Below, piece after piece: positions 43,177 to 51,980 of a stretch of DNA of 52,202 nucleotides (within the stretch, counting starts at the first letter, position 1; the number at the start of each line of letters is the position of its first letter). Under the pieces are notes generated by a model. That model had not been told where the DNA came from. It saw only the letters and a program-made list of their open reading frames with translations, and made no database searches. Position numbers and translations under genes: made by a program. This DNA is from Verrucomicrobiota bacterium. Lineage in GTDB: Bacteria; Verrucomicrobiota; Kiritimatiellia; RFP12; UBA1067. The stretch lies in assembly GCA_023269675.1 (NCBI GenBank), contig JAHFSX010000043.1:1-52202 (forward strand), in the 5' to 3' direction.

Positions 43177-46146
43177 TTACGGTTGCCGGAGCCGGAAGAA
43201 ACACTGACGGTTCGTCGTGGCCGGCAGCTGGACCGTCCATTGGTTGTCCTGCAGGACGGGATCAAGCGCGACAGGCTGCCACGCGACGGGCGCGATGAGA
43301 TTCGTCGCGGCTTGCAGTTCGTACCCCGCGGCCCAGGCGGGCCAGGCCAGGCTGAGCGCCTGGTTGCTGCCGGCACCCGCGAGAGCACTGACCGTCGGCC
43401 GGACCGCCGCGGACTGGGCCGACAGCTCGAAGTCAAAGCTCAGGTCGCTGCTCGACGTGGAGTTCTGATGCACCTCCACGGCCACGAGATTCACGCCGGA
43501 CCGCAGCAGCCCGGGGCTGGCGTTCGTCGCGTAGAAGGTCGTCGCCTCGTCGCCCGCCAGCGCCGACGACGACGCGAGCGTCGTGTGGCTGATGCTGCCC
43601 GTCGGCATGTTGCTGCGGAAAACCTCCGCGCCGTTGACCCAAACCACGGCACCGTCGTCGCGCAACAGGCGCAGCGCGAGGTTGGTCATGCCTGCCGTCT
43701 CGCCCGCAGCAAACGCGTGGCGGAAATAGGTCGTAGCCTGCCGATTACTCGCGATGACGGTCGACTCGTCGCCGTCGCCGAAACCGAGCTGCGCCGCGCC
43801 GGCCGGCCAGGCCGCGTCGTCGTACGCGTTGCTGCTCCACGCCGCACCGGGATTGTTGACCGCGTCCCAGTACTTCCAAACCGCACCGGCCGCGACGAGG
43901 GTTGAGGTCAACGGGGCGACACCCAGCACAAAGCTGTTGCTCGCGGAAGCTCCCGCGGCGTCGGTGGCGATGACAGTCACGGTGACGGCACCGGACTTTT
44001 TCGCCGCGGGCGTCGCGACCAGCACGCGCTCCGTTCCGCCGCCGGTGATCTGGATGTTGTTTGTCGGCAGCAGTGACGGATCCGATGATGTGACGGAAAG
44101 CGTCAGCGCCGATTCCACCGTTTCACGGTCGGACACGGCGAAAGCCAGCGGGCCGCAGCGGCCGCCCTCATTGACCATCTGCTTCGCAAGCGGCGTGAGC
44201 GCCGGCGCCTGATTGCCGTCCGCGCCCGTCGGCGTGAGCCTCAGATAATCGAGCGTGAGGTCGTAGTCGGTGCTGGCCGCGTTCTTTCCGGTGACGGTGA
44301 AGCGCAGCGAATTGTCGCCCGCGCCGGTGAACGTGAAGGTGCCGAGGTTCAACTCCGCATAGGCCGTCGAGGCCGCGTAGGTGTCCTGCGCCGCGCCGAG
44401 ATCCACGAAGGCGCCCCCCGGGGCACGCGTGAGGGCGAGCTGGAATTTCCCGCTCGCGCTGTTCTTGCGCACGCCGACGCGCAGCGTGTACTCACCGGCG
44501 TAAAGCACGTTTGCCGCGAGGGTGATGAAGTCGTTTGAGGCCCCCGCCTGAAGCTGCCGTGCCGAACCCGCACTGAAAGACGTGCCGCTGACGAGCGCCG
44601 AGGTGTCGCCCGCCGAGAGCCCGGCGACCGCCAGCGTTTCCGCCTGATTCGCCAGCACGTCGCGCAGCGCCCACCAGGCCGGCTTGCGGTTGAAACTCTT
44701 GTCCAGCGGCAGCGCCGCGCCGTTGCCGGGAGAAAACGCCGGAATCCACGAATAGCGGTCGCTGTACCCCCACGTCTGCACGACACTCGTGCGCGGAAAG
44801 GCGAGCGCGGTACCCACGACGTTGAAATAGGTGTCGGCCTGCGCCGCGAGGTCCGTCGCGGCGGCGACGCCGTTCGAGTCCACCGCCACGCGCACGTCGA
44901 GCTCGGTGATGTGCAGGTTCAGGCCGAGGTCGTTGAAACGCTGGAAGTTCGTGCGCATCGAGCTCGGACTGGGCATGCCGCTGAGGTGGAACTGAAAGCC
45001 GATGCCGTCGAGCGGCACGCCGCGCGCCTTGAAATCCTGAGCCATCGCGTAAATCGCGTCCGACTTCGTGTTGTCCGTCTCGGCCCCGTAGTCATTGTAG
45101 ATGAGTTCGGCGTCCGGGTCAGCGGCGCGGGCGCGCTTCAGGACTTCCTCGATGTAGCGGGTGTTCTGTCCGGAGTAGCCGATACCCGGCGCGTCATACC
45201 AGACCGTGCTGCGCAGCGTGCCGTTGTCGTTGAAGGCCTCGTTCACCACGTCCCAGCAAAACACCCGGTCGCGGTAGCGGCCCACCACCGTATCGATGTG
45301 ATCGTAGATGATCGCCTGCAGCTGCGCCGTGGTCCAGGCGTTGCTCAAGACCCAGTTCGGCAGGCTGCCGTGCCAGAGCAGGGTGTGGCCGCGCGCCAGC
45401 TGCCCGTGCGCGGCGGCGTGGTCGAGGATCGCATCGGCGCTGGTGAACGCGTAGGTGTTCGAGCCGGGATGCAGCGAAGAAAACTTCAAGGCGTTCTCCG
45501 TGCCCGCGATGTGGTAGTCCGTGCCGGCCACGCGGCCGAAAGGCGCGTCCGTGGTGATTTGCGACCCGCTCACGCCGCCGAACCTCACGCTACGCGGGTC
45601 GGCGGCGAGACGGAACCCCGCGAGCGGCACCACCGCCACGTTGTCCACGCGCAGGTCCACGCCCGCCGCGGGGCCCTCCACATAGAGGATCAGGTCCTCG
45701 AGCGCGCCCGTGACGTCCAGCGCAAACGTGCCCGAGAGAAACGTCCACGCGTTGTTCGTGACCGCCGCGTTCGCCACGCCGATGTAGCGCGTGCCGGCAC
45801 CGTCGCGTTGCTCGAACGTGAGCCGCAGCACCTGGGACGTCGAGCTGTCTGCCCGGGCCCACGCCGCGCAGGCATAGCGTGCGCCCGGCCGCGCCTGTCC
45901 GAGCAGCGACTGCGCGACGCCCTGCCACGTTGCCGTGCGGTTCGTGACCCAGGCCGCGCCCGCGCCGGTCTGCGACGGCGTTCCGACCAGCAGGGTCACC
46001 GGCCCGCGCGGCGCCCACGGCGCGGCGCCCGATTCAAATCCGGGGTTTGCCACAACGTTCGCCGGCGGCTCGGCCGCGAGCGCCCCTGCCACGAGGATCT
46101 CTGCCAGCGCGACCGGGAGCCAGGCTTGTCTGAGGTAAGAGATCAT
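43177..46146 (-). CDS. Exported multidomain GH10 endo-xylanase
   Basis: Predicted secreted endo-1,4-beta-xylanase of 989 residues. A signal peptide (to about 25) is followed by a CBM4/9-like carbohydrate-binding module (about 28-178, 'VANPGFESGAAPW'), then the GH10 barrel (about 185-490) with acid/base Glu303 in 'WDVVNEAFND' and nucleophile Glu415 in 'HITELDVRV'. A CBM6/35-like module (about 510-640), an Ig-like repeat, a galactose-binding-like domain (about 755-915) and a C-terminal 'RQCFFRLRQ' motif follow; the last resembles C-terminal beta-sandwich ends found in secreted verrucomicrobial proteins. The barrel start is shortened compared with standard GH10. Probably transcribed alone. Confidence 0.92.
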   Translation of the reverse strand: MISYLRQAWLPVALAEILVAGALAAEPPANVVANPGFESGAAPWAPRGPVTLLVGTPSQTGAGAAWVTNRTATWQGVAQSLLGQARPGARYACAAWARADSSTSQVLRLTFEQRDGAGTRYIGVANAAVTNNAWTFLSGTFALDVTGALEDLILYVEGPAAGVDLRVDNVAVVPLAGFRLAADPRSVRFGGVSGSQITTDAPFGRVAGTDYHIAGTENALKFSSLHPGSNTYAFTSADAILDHAAAHGQLARGHTLLWHGSLPNWVLSNAWTTAQLQAIIYDHIDTVVGRYRDRVFCWDVVNEAFNDNGTLRSTVWYDAPGIGYSGQNTRYIEEVLKRARAADPDAELIYNDYGAETDNTKSDAIYAMAQDFKARGVPLDGIGFQFHLSGMPSPSSMRTNFQRFNDLGLNLHITELDVRVAVDSNGVAAATDLAAQADTYFNVVGTALAFPRTSVVQTWGYSDRYSWIPAFSPGNGAALPLDKSFNRKPAWWALRDVLANQAETLAVAGLSAGDTSALVSGTSFSAGSARQLQAGASNDFITLAANVLYAGEYTLRVGVRKNSASGKFQLALTRAPGGAFVDLGAAQDTYAASTAYAELNLGTFTFTGAGDNSLRFTVTGKNAASTDYDLTLDYLRLTPTGADGNQAPALTPLAKQMVNEGGRCGPLAFAVSDRETVESALTLSVTSSDPSLLPTNNIQITGGGTERVLVATPAAKKSGAVTVTVIATDAAGASASNSFVLGVAPLTSTLVAAGAVWKYWDAVNNPGAAWSSNAYDDAAWPAGAAQLGFGDGDESTVIASNRQATTYFRHAFAAGETAGMTNLALRLLRDDGAVVWVNGAEVFRSNMPTGSISHTTLASSSALAGDEATTFYATNASPGLLRSGVNLVAVEVHQNSTSSSDLSFDFELSAQSAAVRPTVSALAGAGSNQALSLAWPAWAAGYELQAATNLIAPVAWQPVALDPVLQDNQWTVQLPATTNRQCFFRLRQP

Positions 46147-46216
46147 GTGATGCGTAGTTTACCACAGCCTCACGGTGCCTGCAGACAGCAAAAGCGGTTC
46201 GCGGAACGCGCGCCGC

Positions 46217-48640
46217 TCACTCGTCATCGTCGCCGGTCTTGCGCTCCATCACGAAGGCGGCAATCTGGCGGGGCGGCAGGGGTGATCCGGCCCCGCGCAC
46301 GGCTTTCCAGATGATCTCGTTGAACTCGTCTTCGGGCGCGGTGTCGGCTTCTTCCAAGGTCAGTTCAAGCGAGCGTCGCGCGCCAAAGGCGGTTGCGACA
46401 TTCATGTCGTCGAGCGGGATGCGGTTGGGCCGGGCGGCGTAGGGCGTGAGGTCCGGCTCGGCACGGAAAGCGTTCCAGAGGGGGGTGGCGGCCGCGTCAT
46501 ATTGGGTCAGCGGAGGCAAGCCCAGGATCTGCTCCATGGTGCGCAGCATGCTTGAAGAGGAGTAGGGCGTGCGATCCACCGCATGGCGGCGGGTGTAAGG
46601 GCTGATCACGAGCGCGACGGTGCGATGGCAATCGACATGGTCAGGCCCGTTCTGCGCGTCGTCCTCCACCACGAAGATCGCGGTGTCCTTCCAGAAGCGG
46701 CTGTGCGCGACGGCCTCGACGATTTTCCCCAGCGCGAGGTCGTTGTCGGCCATCATCGCGGGCGGGGTGGGCTTGCCGAGGCGCGTGCCCAACGTGTGGT
46801 CGTTGGGCAAGGAAAGCACCTGAAAACGGGGCATCTCGCCGCGCGCCTCGAACTCGCGCAGGTCGGCGGCCCAGAGGTCGAAGCGCTCGACATCCAGGAG
46901 CGCGCCGACCGCGTCGGCGCCGCGGTACGTCGGATGGTGGTGGCCGACCAGGCTCGGCGTGGCCGGGCGCACCTTGCCCTTTTCGGCGCCGCGCACGCGC
47001 GCGCCTTCGCCGTAGCTGCGGTAGCTCACGCCCGCTTTGGCGCAGAGGTCCCAGATGAAGCCGCCCGCCGAGTACGCCACCGGGTCGTCGTGCAGATCCA
47101 GACGCTCCTTGCGGCCGCGCCCGCCGTACATGGACGGCCAGAATTTTTCGACGTAGTCGGTGGCATAGGCGCTCGTGACCCAGTGGTGACCGTCGGCGCT
47201 GACCTCGGCATTGTGGAAGAAATTGTCGAACAGCACAAACTCGCGCGCCAGCGCATGGTGATTCGGCGTAACCTCCTCGGGAAACAGGCACAGCTCCGGC
47301 GCGCCGTCGCCTTCCTTGATGTCGCCGAAAACCTGGTCATAGGTGCGGTTCTCTTTGATGATGTAGATGACGTGCCTGATCGGACAGGAAGCGCCGAGCA
47401 GGAACGGTGCCGCGGGCGGCACGTGGCCGTCGGTGTACGGCGAGTTTTGTTGGACCTGCTGCGAGAGGCGCGCCAGTTCCGGCGCGGCAGGAACGTCGAC
47501 AAACGAAACCGTACCCTCGATCAGGCGGGCGATATAGCCGGGATTCTGGGAATCTCCGAGACCCTTGCGCCCGCCTTCCGCCGAGCCCTGCCAGAGCGGC
47601 GCGTTGGGCTGCGAGCCGGCGCCCTTGCCGTTGGCGATGATCAGCTTCGCATCCTTGCCGGCGAGGCAGACCGCCGCGGGATACCAGCCCGTCGGGATGA
47701 AGCCCCGCGCGAGGCTGTGCCCCGGTTGCGCCACATCGATCACCGCCACCGCGTTGTTATCGGCATTGGCTACGTAAAGCGTGTGACCATCGCGACTCAG
47801 CGCGAGCGCGTTGGGCGTGCTGCCCAGCGGCGCGGCAGGCGCGATCCCGACATCGATCTGCTCGGTCACCTGTGCGGTCTCGGTGTCGAGGACGCTGACG
47901 GTGTTGCGGTTGCCGTTGGCGACAAACAGCCGGCGCCCGTCACGCGTCAGCAGCAGGTCATTGGGCTTCTCCTGCACCTTGATGGTAGCGCGGACACGGC
48001 CGGCGGCCCTATCCACCACGGCCACGCTGTCCTCGCCCCAGTTGCTGACGTAGACGGTCCGCTCGTCTTCGGACACGGCGCAGGCATAGGGCTTGTTGCC
48101 CACGGGAATCGTCGCGCCGACCTTCTGTGTGGCGAGATCCACGACCAGCAGCGCGTTCGTGAGATTGCCGGTCACGTAGAGCCGGCTTCCGCGCCGGTTG
48201 AGCGCGAGGCCTGCGGGGAACGTGCCTTGCGGCAGCGCGATTTCCCCCGCGTCCGTCAGGGCGCCTTCGGCAAAGCGGTAGACGAGAATCTTATCGCGGC
48301 TGCCGCCCGAGGCGTAGACGGAGCGTCCGTCCGCGCTCACCGCCAGCCCGAGCCAGCCTTCGGCGATCGGCACGCGCTGGACGATCTTTTCCGCGGCGAC
48401 ATCGATGACGGCGACGAAATGTTCCGTGTAGCCGTTGCTCATCGCGAGCACGTGCTTGCCGCCGGCGACCGGCACCAGCTTCAGCGGCATCCCGCCCAAC
48501 GCGATCTGCCGTCCCGCCGGCGTCAGCGACCAGCCGCTGGGCAACACGACGCGATTTTCAGCGCCTGTGGCGGCGTGGCCGACGGCCAGCGCCAGCGTGA
48601 GCGCACCGAGGCGGAGAATGATTTTATGTGCGTGTTTCAT
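46217..48640 (-). CDS. Exported YncE-like propeller / phosphoesterase
   Basis: Bifunctional-looking protein of 807 residues with a signal peptide (to about 26). Residues about 35-350 form a seven-bladed YncE-like beta-propeller with repeated 'VIDVAAEKIVQRVPIAEG', 'YVSNWGEDSVAVVDRAAGR' and 'VANADNNAVAVIDV'. The C-terminal half (about 420-770) is a phosphoesterase of the phospholipase C/acid phosphatase family: 'HVIYIIKENRTYDQVFGDI', 'FDNFFHNAEVSADGHHWVT', 'AIFVVEDDAQNGPDHVDCH'. Such fusions are common in soil and marine bacteria; the substrate is unknown. ATG 48640 is used, since the TTG frame at 48652 lacks support. Confidence 0.88.
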   Translation of the reverse strand: MKHAHKIILRLGALTLALAVGHAATGAENRVVLPSGWSLTPAGRQIALGGMPLKLVPVAGGKHVLAMSNGYTEHFVAVIDVAAEKIVQRVPIAEGWLGLAVSADGRSVYASGGSRDKILVYRFAEGALTDAGEIALPQGTFPAGLALNRRGSRLYVTGNLTNALLVVDLATQKVGATIPVGNKPYACAVSEDERTVYVSNWGEDSVAVVDRAAGRVRATIKVQEKPNDLLLTRDGRRLFVANGNRNTVSVLDTETAQVTEQIDVGIAPAAPLGSTPNALALSRDGHTLYVANADNNAVAVIDVAQPGHSLARGFIPTGWYPAAVCLAGKDAKLIIANGKGAGSQPNAPLWQGSAEGGRKGLGDSQNPGYIARLIEGTVSFVDVPAAPELARLSQQVQQNSPYTDGHVPPAAPFLLGASCPIRHVIYIIKENRTYDQVFGDIKEGDGAPELCLFPEEVTPNHHALAREFVLFDNFFHNAEVSADGHHWVTSAYATDYVEKFWPSMYGGRGRKERLDLHDDPVAYSAGGFIWDLCAKAGVSYRSYGEGARVRGAEKGKVRPATPSLVGHHHPTYRGADAVGALLDVERFDLWAADLREFEARGEMPRFQVLSLPNDHTLGTRLGKPTPPAMMADNDLALGKIVEAVAHSRFWKDTAIFVVEDDAQNGPDHVDCHRTVALVISPYTRRHAVDRTPYSSSSMLRTMEQILGLPPLTQYDAAATPLWNAFRAEPDLTPYAARPNRIPLDDMNVATAFGARRSLELTLEEADTAPEDEFNEIIWKAVRGAGSPLPPRQIAAFVMERKTGDDDE

Positions 48641-48724
48641 ATAGCCTGACAACCTTTCGGTTCCCCTTCCCGTTCACAGAATGCCTTCGCCTGCAGGTGG
48701 CAACCGCACGGCAGATGACGGTCG

Positions 48725-49738
48725 TCACGGCGGCGACTCCGATCGCGAGGTCGCCTCCGCATGTGCGCATGGCCACCTCCACGTTTTCAGGTCGTGGCTC
48801 CAGGCGAGCCCGATGCTGGCAAAGGTATCGAACCCGCCGCGCGGATCCCGCTCGGGAAACGCCGAACCGTGAAAGAACATCAGCGCCTGGCCCACCGCCG
48901 GATCGCCCCGCAGGTCCACCACAAAACCGGCCGTCAGCCGCCCCTGCGCCCACGGCCACTCCGCCTGCCCTAGCGTGAGCACGCCTTCGTCCCGCCATGT
49001 CTTGAGATCACCTGAACGTTTCACGCCGATGCCGTTCTCGGGCGAGTGGAACAGCACGTAGTCGCCACGGTCGAGGATCACGCAGGCATTCTCCCCGGCC
49101 GGCGTCCATCCGTCAAAAGTCCAGCTCCGCAGATCCCGCGACCAGGAGCGGCTGACGCCGTTCTGTTTGAAGAAGCACCACCACTTGCCCGGCTCGTCCT
49201 TGTCCGCCAGCAGAAACGGATCGATCATGCGTCCCATCCGCTCCTGCGGCACATCCGGCCCTTTCACGCGCAGCAGTTCGGGTGCGCTCCACTGCTCCAG
49301 GTCCCGGCTGCGCATCGTCCACAGGCGCGCGGTCTCGTTGCCGTACTGTTCGCCGCGGGGACGCGGATACGTCTGCAGGCAAAGGACCCACTCGTCTCCG
49401 GCGCGGATGATGTTGCCGGGACTGCCGTAATTGAGATTCCGGTCGCGCGGCGTAAAGATCGCGGGGGCGCTCCACGTCACCAGGTCACGGCTCTTGCTCC
49501 ACGCCGTGTAGGAGTACGGCTGCCCGTCCCGTTCGATCCTGACCAGCGTGAAAAAGAGGCGAAACCAGCCCCCGCAGTAAAGCGCCGCCGGATCGCGGTA
49601 GGCGGTCGCCGCGTCCCCGCGCATGACGATCGGCGAAGGGACCGCCGACAGCTCGATCCGTTCCGCCCGCGCCACCGCGAGCGGCAGGCACAAAAGGGCC
49701 GCCGCCCGCACACACACTCTCGCGCCTTGTCTTTTCAT
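48725..49738 (-). CDS. Exported GH32/GH43-like five-bladed propeller
   Basis: Secreted protein of 337 residues with a signal peptide (MKRQGARVCVRAAALLCLP...). The body has the five-bladed propeller pattern of GH32/43/68 relatives: 'AYRDPAALYCGGWFRLFFT', 'YTAWSKSRDLVTWSAPAIF', 'TMRSRDLEQWSAPELLRV', 'MIDPFLLADKDEPGKWWCF', 'AWSHDLKTWRWP'. An 'RDPA' segment at the start of blade 1 and 'IDPF' in blade 3 may supply acidic active-site residues, but the triad cannot be fixed. Possibly a glycosidase or a binding relative. The start is ATG 49738 at the signal peptide. The downstream neighbour is the YncE-phosphoesterase gene, 84 bp away on the same strand. Confidence 0.75.
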   Translation of the reverse strand: MKRQGARVCVRAAALLCLPLAVARAERIELSAVPSPIVMRGDAATAYRDPAALYCGGWFRLFFTLVRIERDGQPYSYTAWSKSRDLVTWSAPAIFTPRDRNLNYGSPGNIIRAGDEWVLCLQTYPRPRGEQYGNETARLWTMRSRDLEQWSAPELLRVKGPDVPQERMGRMIDPFLLADKDEPGKWWCFFKQNGVSRSWSRDLRSWTFDGWTPAGENACVILDRGDYVLFHSPENGIGVKRSGDLKTWRDEGVLTLGQAEWPWAQGRLTAGFVVDLRGDPAVGQALMFFHGSAFPERDPRGGFDTFASIGLAWSHDLKTWRWPCAHAEATSRSESPP

Positions 49739-50150
49739 CCGCGCCACCCTCAACGTTGATCAGGCAAAGGGGATATTTAAACGGATCGGGCATCAAGTTG
49801 GAAGACCTGATTTCGCGAGGATGCCCGGTGGGCGCAAGGTCGATTATTTGTGCCGTTCGCGTTTTGTTGGCATTCTCGTCCTTCATGCCTAGGCGTCAAG
49901 GGCAAGCAGACGGTGTGTGCGGAGCGCTCGCCCTACCCTCTACGCATGATTCCCTGCGAAACACAGGGAATCCCGAACACCGCCTGGATGCCGCCTTCCC
50001 CTCAATTTTTCGCGCTCTTCTTACCTTCGTGGCGCTGATGCGAATCGCGCCCTTCAAAGAAATCACTTTGCGCCCCTGGCCGGTTTATCCTTTGTCTTTG
50101 GCGCCGATCTGTGTTTTAATCTGCTGATCATCACACACAGGAGACCCCGC
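49739..50150. other. Divergent intergenic region with GATTC hairpin
   Basis: A 412-bp gap without a credible gene. It contains a hairpin GATTCCCTG / CAGGGAATC with a 7-nt loop (49948-49972) and an AT-rich patch near 49768-49778. The plus-strand end has AGGAG before ATG 50151. No clear promoter was found. Confidence 0.5.
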
Positions 50151-50816
50151 ATGACGCCACTTCTCGCCGCGCTCGCGCTCGCCAGCGCCCTGACCCTCAC
50201 CGCCGCCGAAATGGGCGTCACGAACGAAACCGTCCGGCCGACGCAGCCGATCACCCTGTTTAACGGCAAGGATTTCACCGGCTGGACCAAGTACATCACG
50301 GCCGAACCCGGCAGCCATCCGGACATCACGTGGACCGTCACCAACGGCGTGATCCGCTGCACCGGCAAGCCCTTCGGCTACCTGATGACCCAGCGGAGGT
50401 ACGCGGATTTCAAGCTGCACGTCGAGTACCGCTGGTACGGCACTGCGGAGCAGATGAACAGCGGCATTTTCGTGCTCAAAACCGGACCCGACACCTTTTT
50501 CCTTCCCAAGGCGATCGAGACGCAGCTCAAGAGGGGCAGCGCCGGCGACTTTGTGTTGCTCTCGCAGGCCACGCTCAACGGCCTCGACAACCCCAAGAAC
50601 CGCTCGGTAAAAAAACGCGCGGAATCCTCGGAAAAGCCGGACGGCGAGTGGAACAGCGTGGACATCGTAGTCAAGGGCAACACCCTCGCCTCGAGCGTCA
50701 ACGGCGTCCTGCAGAACATTGGAAAAGACGCCTATACGGACGCCGGGCAAATCTGCCTCCAGAGCGAGGGCGGCCCGATCGAGTTCCGTGCCGTCACCCT
50801 GGAACCGCTCAATTAG
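50151..50816 (+). CDS. Exported DUF1080 / 3-keto-disaccharide hydrolase
   Basis: Secreted protein of 221 residues with a signal peptide (MTPLLAALALASALTLTAA). The jelly-roll domain (about 33-220) matches the DUF1080 family (PF06439), now known to include 3-keto-disaccharide hydrolases: 'ITLFNGKDFTGWTKYI', 'VTNGVIRCTGKPFGYLMTQ', 'FKLHVEYRWYG', 'MNSGIFVLKTGPDTFFLPK', 'GEWNSVDIVVKGNTLASSV', 'ICLQSEGGPIEFRAVTLEP'. A cleaved 3-keto sugar would suit the exported Gfo/Idh, isomerase and enolase-family set elsewhere in the window. AGGAG stands before ATG 50151. Confidence 0.9.
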   Translation: MTPLLAALALASALTLTAAEMGVTNETVRPTQPITLFNGKDFTGWTKYITAEPGSHPDITWTVTNGVIRCTGKPFGYLMTQRRYADFKLHVEYRWYGTAEQMNSGIFVLKTGPDTFFLPKAIETQLKRGSAGDFVLLSQATLNGLDNPKNRSVKKRAESSEKPDGEWNSVDIVVKGNTLASSVNGVLQNIGKDAYTDAGQICLQSEGGPIEFRAVTLEPLN

Positions 50817-50850
50817 GGGGCATTACGCCCTCTTTACTAGACTTAAACAC

Positions 50851-50879
50851 TTGCGCCGAGTTGTCTCTTTTGATATTCT
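50851..50879 (+). promoter_or_regulatory. Promoter of small lipoprotein gene
   Basis: TTGCGC (50851-50856) and TATTCT (50874-50879) are 17 bp apart. A small hairpin (CACATA / TATGTG, about 50888-50903) would lie in the 5' leader, before AAAGGAG and ATG 50942. Confidence 0.5.
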
Positions 50880-50941
50880 TGCAATGTCACATAAAGATAT
50901 GTGGCACTTTGTGTATGAAGCACGATGAAAGGAGTTCTGTT

Positions 50942-51178
50942 ATGAAGAGCATGTTTATGGTCGCCATGATGGCTGTCGCCGCGTTCGCGTTTATGGGCTG
51001 CAAGAAGGAAGAGACCCTCGGCGACAAGATGGACAAAGCCGTCAAATCCGCCGACAAGGCCGTCCAGTCCAAAGAAGTGGCCAAGGACGCGGAGAAAGCT
51101 AAGGACGCGGCCGTCAAGGACGCCGACAAAGCCGCCGGCGACCTGCAGAAGAAGCTCGATGGCGCGCTCCAGAAGTAA
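50942..51178 (+). CDS. Small Lpp-like lipoprotein
   Basis: A 78-residue protein with a lipoprotein signal (MKSMFMVAMMAVAAFAFMGC; lipidated Cys20) and a charged helical body of Lys/Asp/Ala repeats ('KAVKSADKAVQSKEVAKDA', 'KAKDAAVKDADKAAGDLQK') predicted to form a coiled coil. Many Gram-negatives have abundant lipoproteins of this size; resemblance to Braun's lipoprotein is in form only. AAAGGAG before ATG 50942 and a terminator 27 bp after the stop indicate a monocistronic, well-expressed gene. Function unknown. Confidence 0.8.
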   Translation: MKSMFMVAMMAVAAFAFMGCKKEETLGDKMDKAVKSADKAVQSKEVAKDAEKAKDAAVKDADKAAGDLQKKLDGALQK

Positions 51179-51205
51179 AGCGTGTTCCATGCACGTCTAG
51201 TGCGT

Positions 51206-51243
51206 AAAGACCGATGGCCGCAAAGCCGTCGGTCTTTCATTTT
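51206..51243 (+). terminator. Rho-independent terminator of lipoprotein gene
   Basis: AAAGACCGAtGGC (51206-51218) and GCCgTCGGTCTTT (51225-51237) form a stem with one mismatch, followed by 'catttt'. Confidence 0.85.
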
Positions 51244-51282
51244 CCGCTTGGTTGTTCGTCACCCATCGATTAACCTTTGGCC

Positions 51283-51909
51283 ATGAGTACATCCTCGACC
51301 GTTTTGAAAATCGGCGTGCTGGGCTCCGGCTCCGGCTCGAACATGCAGTCGGTGCTGGACGCGATCCAGGCCGGCACCCTGAACGCCGAGATCCGCCTGG
51401 TCCTGTCGGATGTCGCCGACGCCAAGATCCTCGACCGCGCCCGCAACCACAACCTCCCGCACGCGTGGCTGGACTGCGCCCCGTTCAAGACGAAGCTCGA
51501 CGGCCAGGCCGAGCAACGCTGCATCGCGCTGCTCAAGGAGTCCGGCGTGGACACGGTCGTGCTCGCGGGCTTCATGCGGATCGTGAAGCCCGGCCTGCTG
51601 AGGGCCTTTCCGCAGCGCGTGCTGAACATCCACCCCGCGCTGCTGCCCGCCTTCCCCGGCCTGCACGCGTGGCAGCAGGCGCTCGAGTATGGCGCGAAGG
51701 TGGCCGGCTGCACCGTCCATTTCGTGGACGCGGGCACCGACACCGGCCCCATCATCATCCAGCGGGCCGTGCCGGTGCTCCCCGGCGACACCGCCGCGAC
51801 GCTGCACGCCCGCATCCAGGTCGAGGAGCACATCGCCTACCCGGACGCGCTGCGGCTGCTCTCCGAAGGGCGGCTGAGCCTCAGCGGACGCCGCGTCGAG
51901 CTCGCCTAA
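51283..51909 (+). CDS. purN: Phosphoribosylglycinamide formyltransferase
   Basis: Purine biosynthesis enzyme (GAR transformylase) using 10-formyl-tetrahydrofolate; 208 residues, typical. Motifs: 'IGVLGSGSGSNMQSVLDAI' (phosphate loop), 'VLAGFMRIVKPGLL', 'NIHPALLPAFPGLHAWQQA' (catalytic Asn-His) and 'CTVHFVDAGTDTGPIIIQR' (catalytic Asp). ATG 51283 is used; the in-frame TTG 51277 adds two residues. It ends in a shared hairpin terminator with the convergent gene at the window edge. No other pur gene is nearby. Confidence 0.95.
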   Translation: MSTSSTVLKIGVLGSGSGSNMQSVLDAIQAGTLNAEIRLVLSDVADAKILDRARNHNLPHAWLDCAPFKTKLDGQAEQRCIALLKESGVDTVVLAGFMRIVKPGLLRAFPQRVLNIHPALLPAFPGLHAWQQALEYGAKVAGCTVHFVDAGTDTGPIIIQRAVPVLPGDTAATLHARIQVEEHIAYPDALRLLSEGRLSLSGRRVELA

Positions 51910-51918
51910 AGCGCGCAT

Positions 51919-51957
51919 AAAAAAAGAGAGGCGGGGAAAACCCCGACTCTCTTTTTA
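51919..51957. terminator. Bidirectional terminator
   Basis: GAGAG and CTCTC, then CGGGG and CCCCG, pair around an AAAA loop, flanked by A-runs on the left and T-runs on the right. It can end both purN (plus) and the gene at 51981 (minus). Confidence 0.9.
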
Positions 51958-51980
51958 TCGAACGCCGGACGCGACAGCTG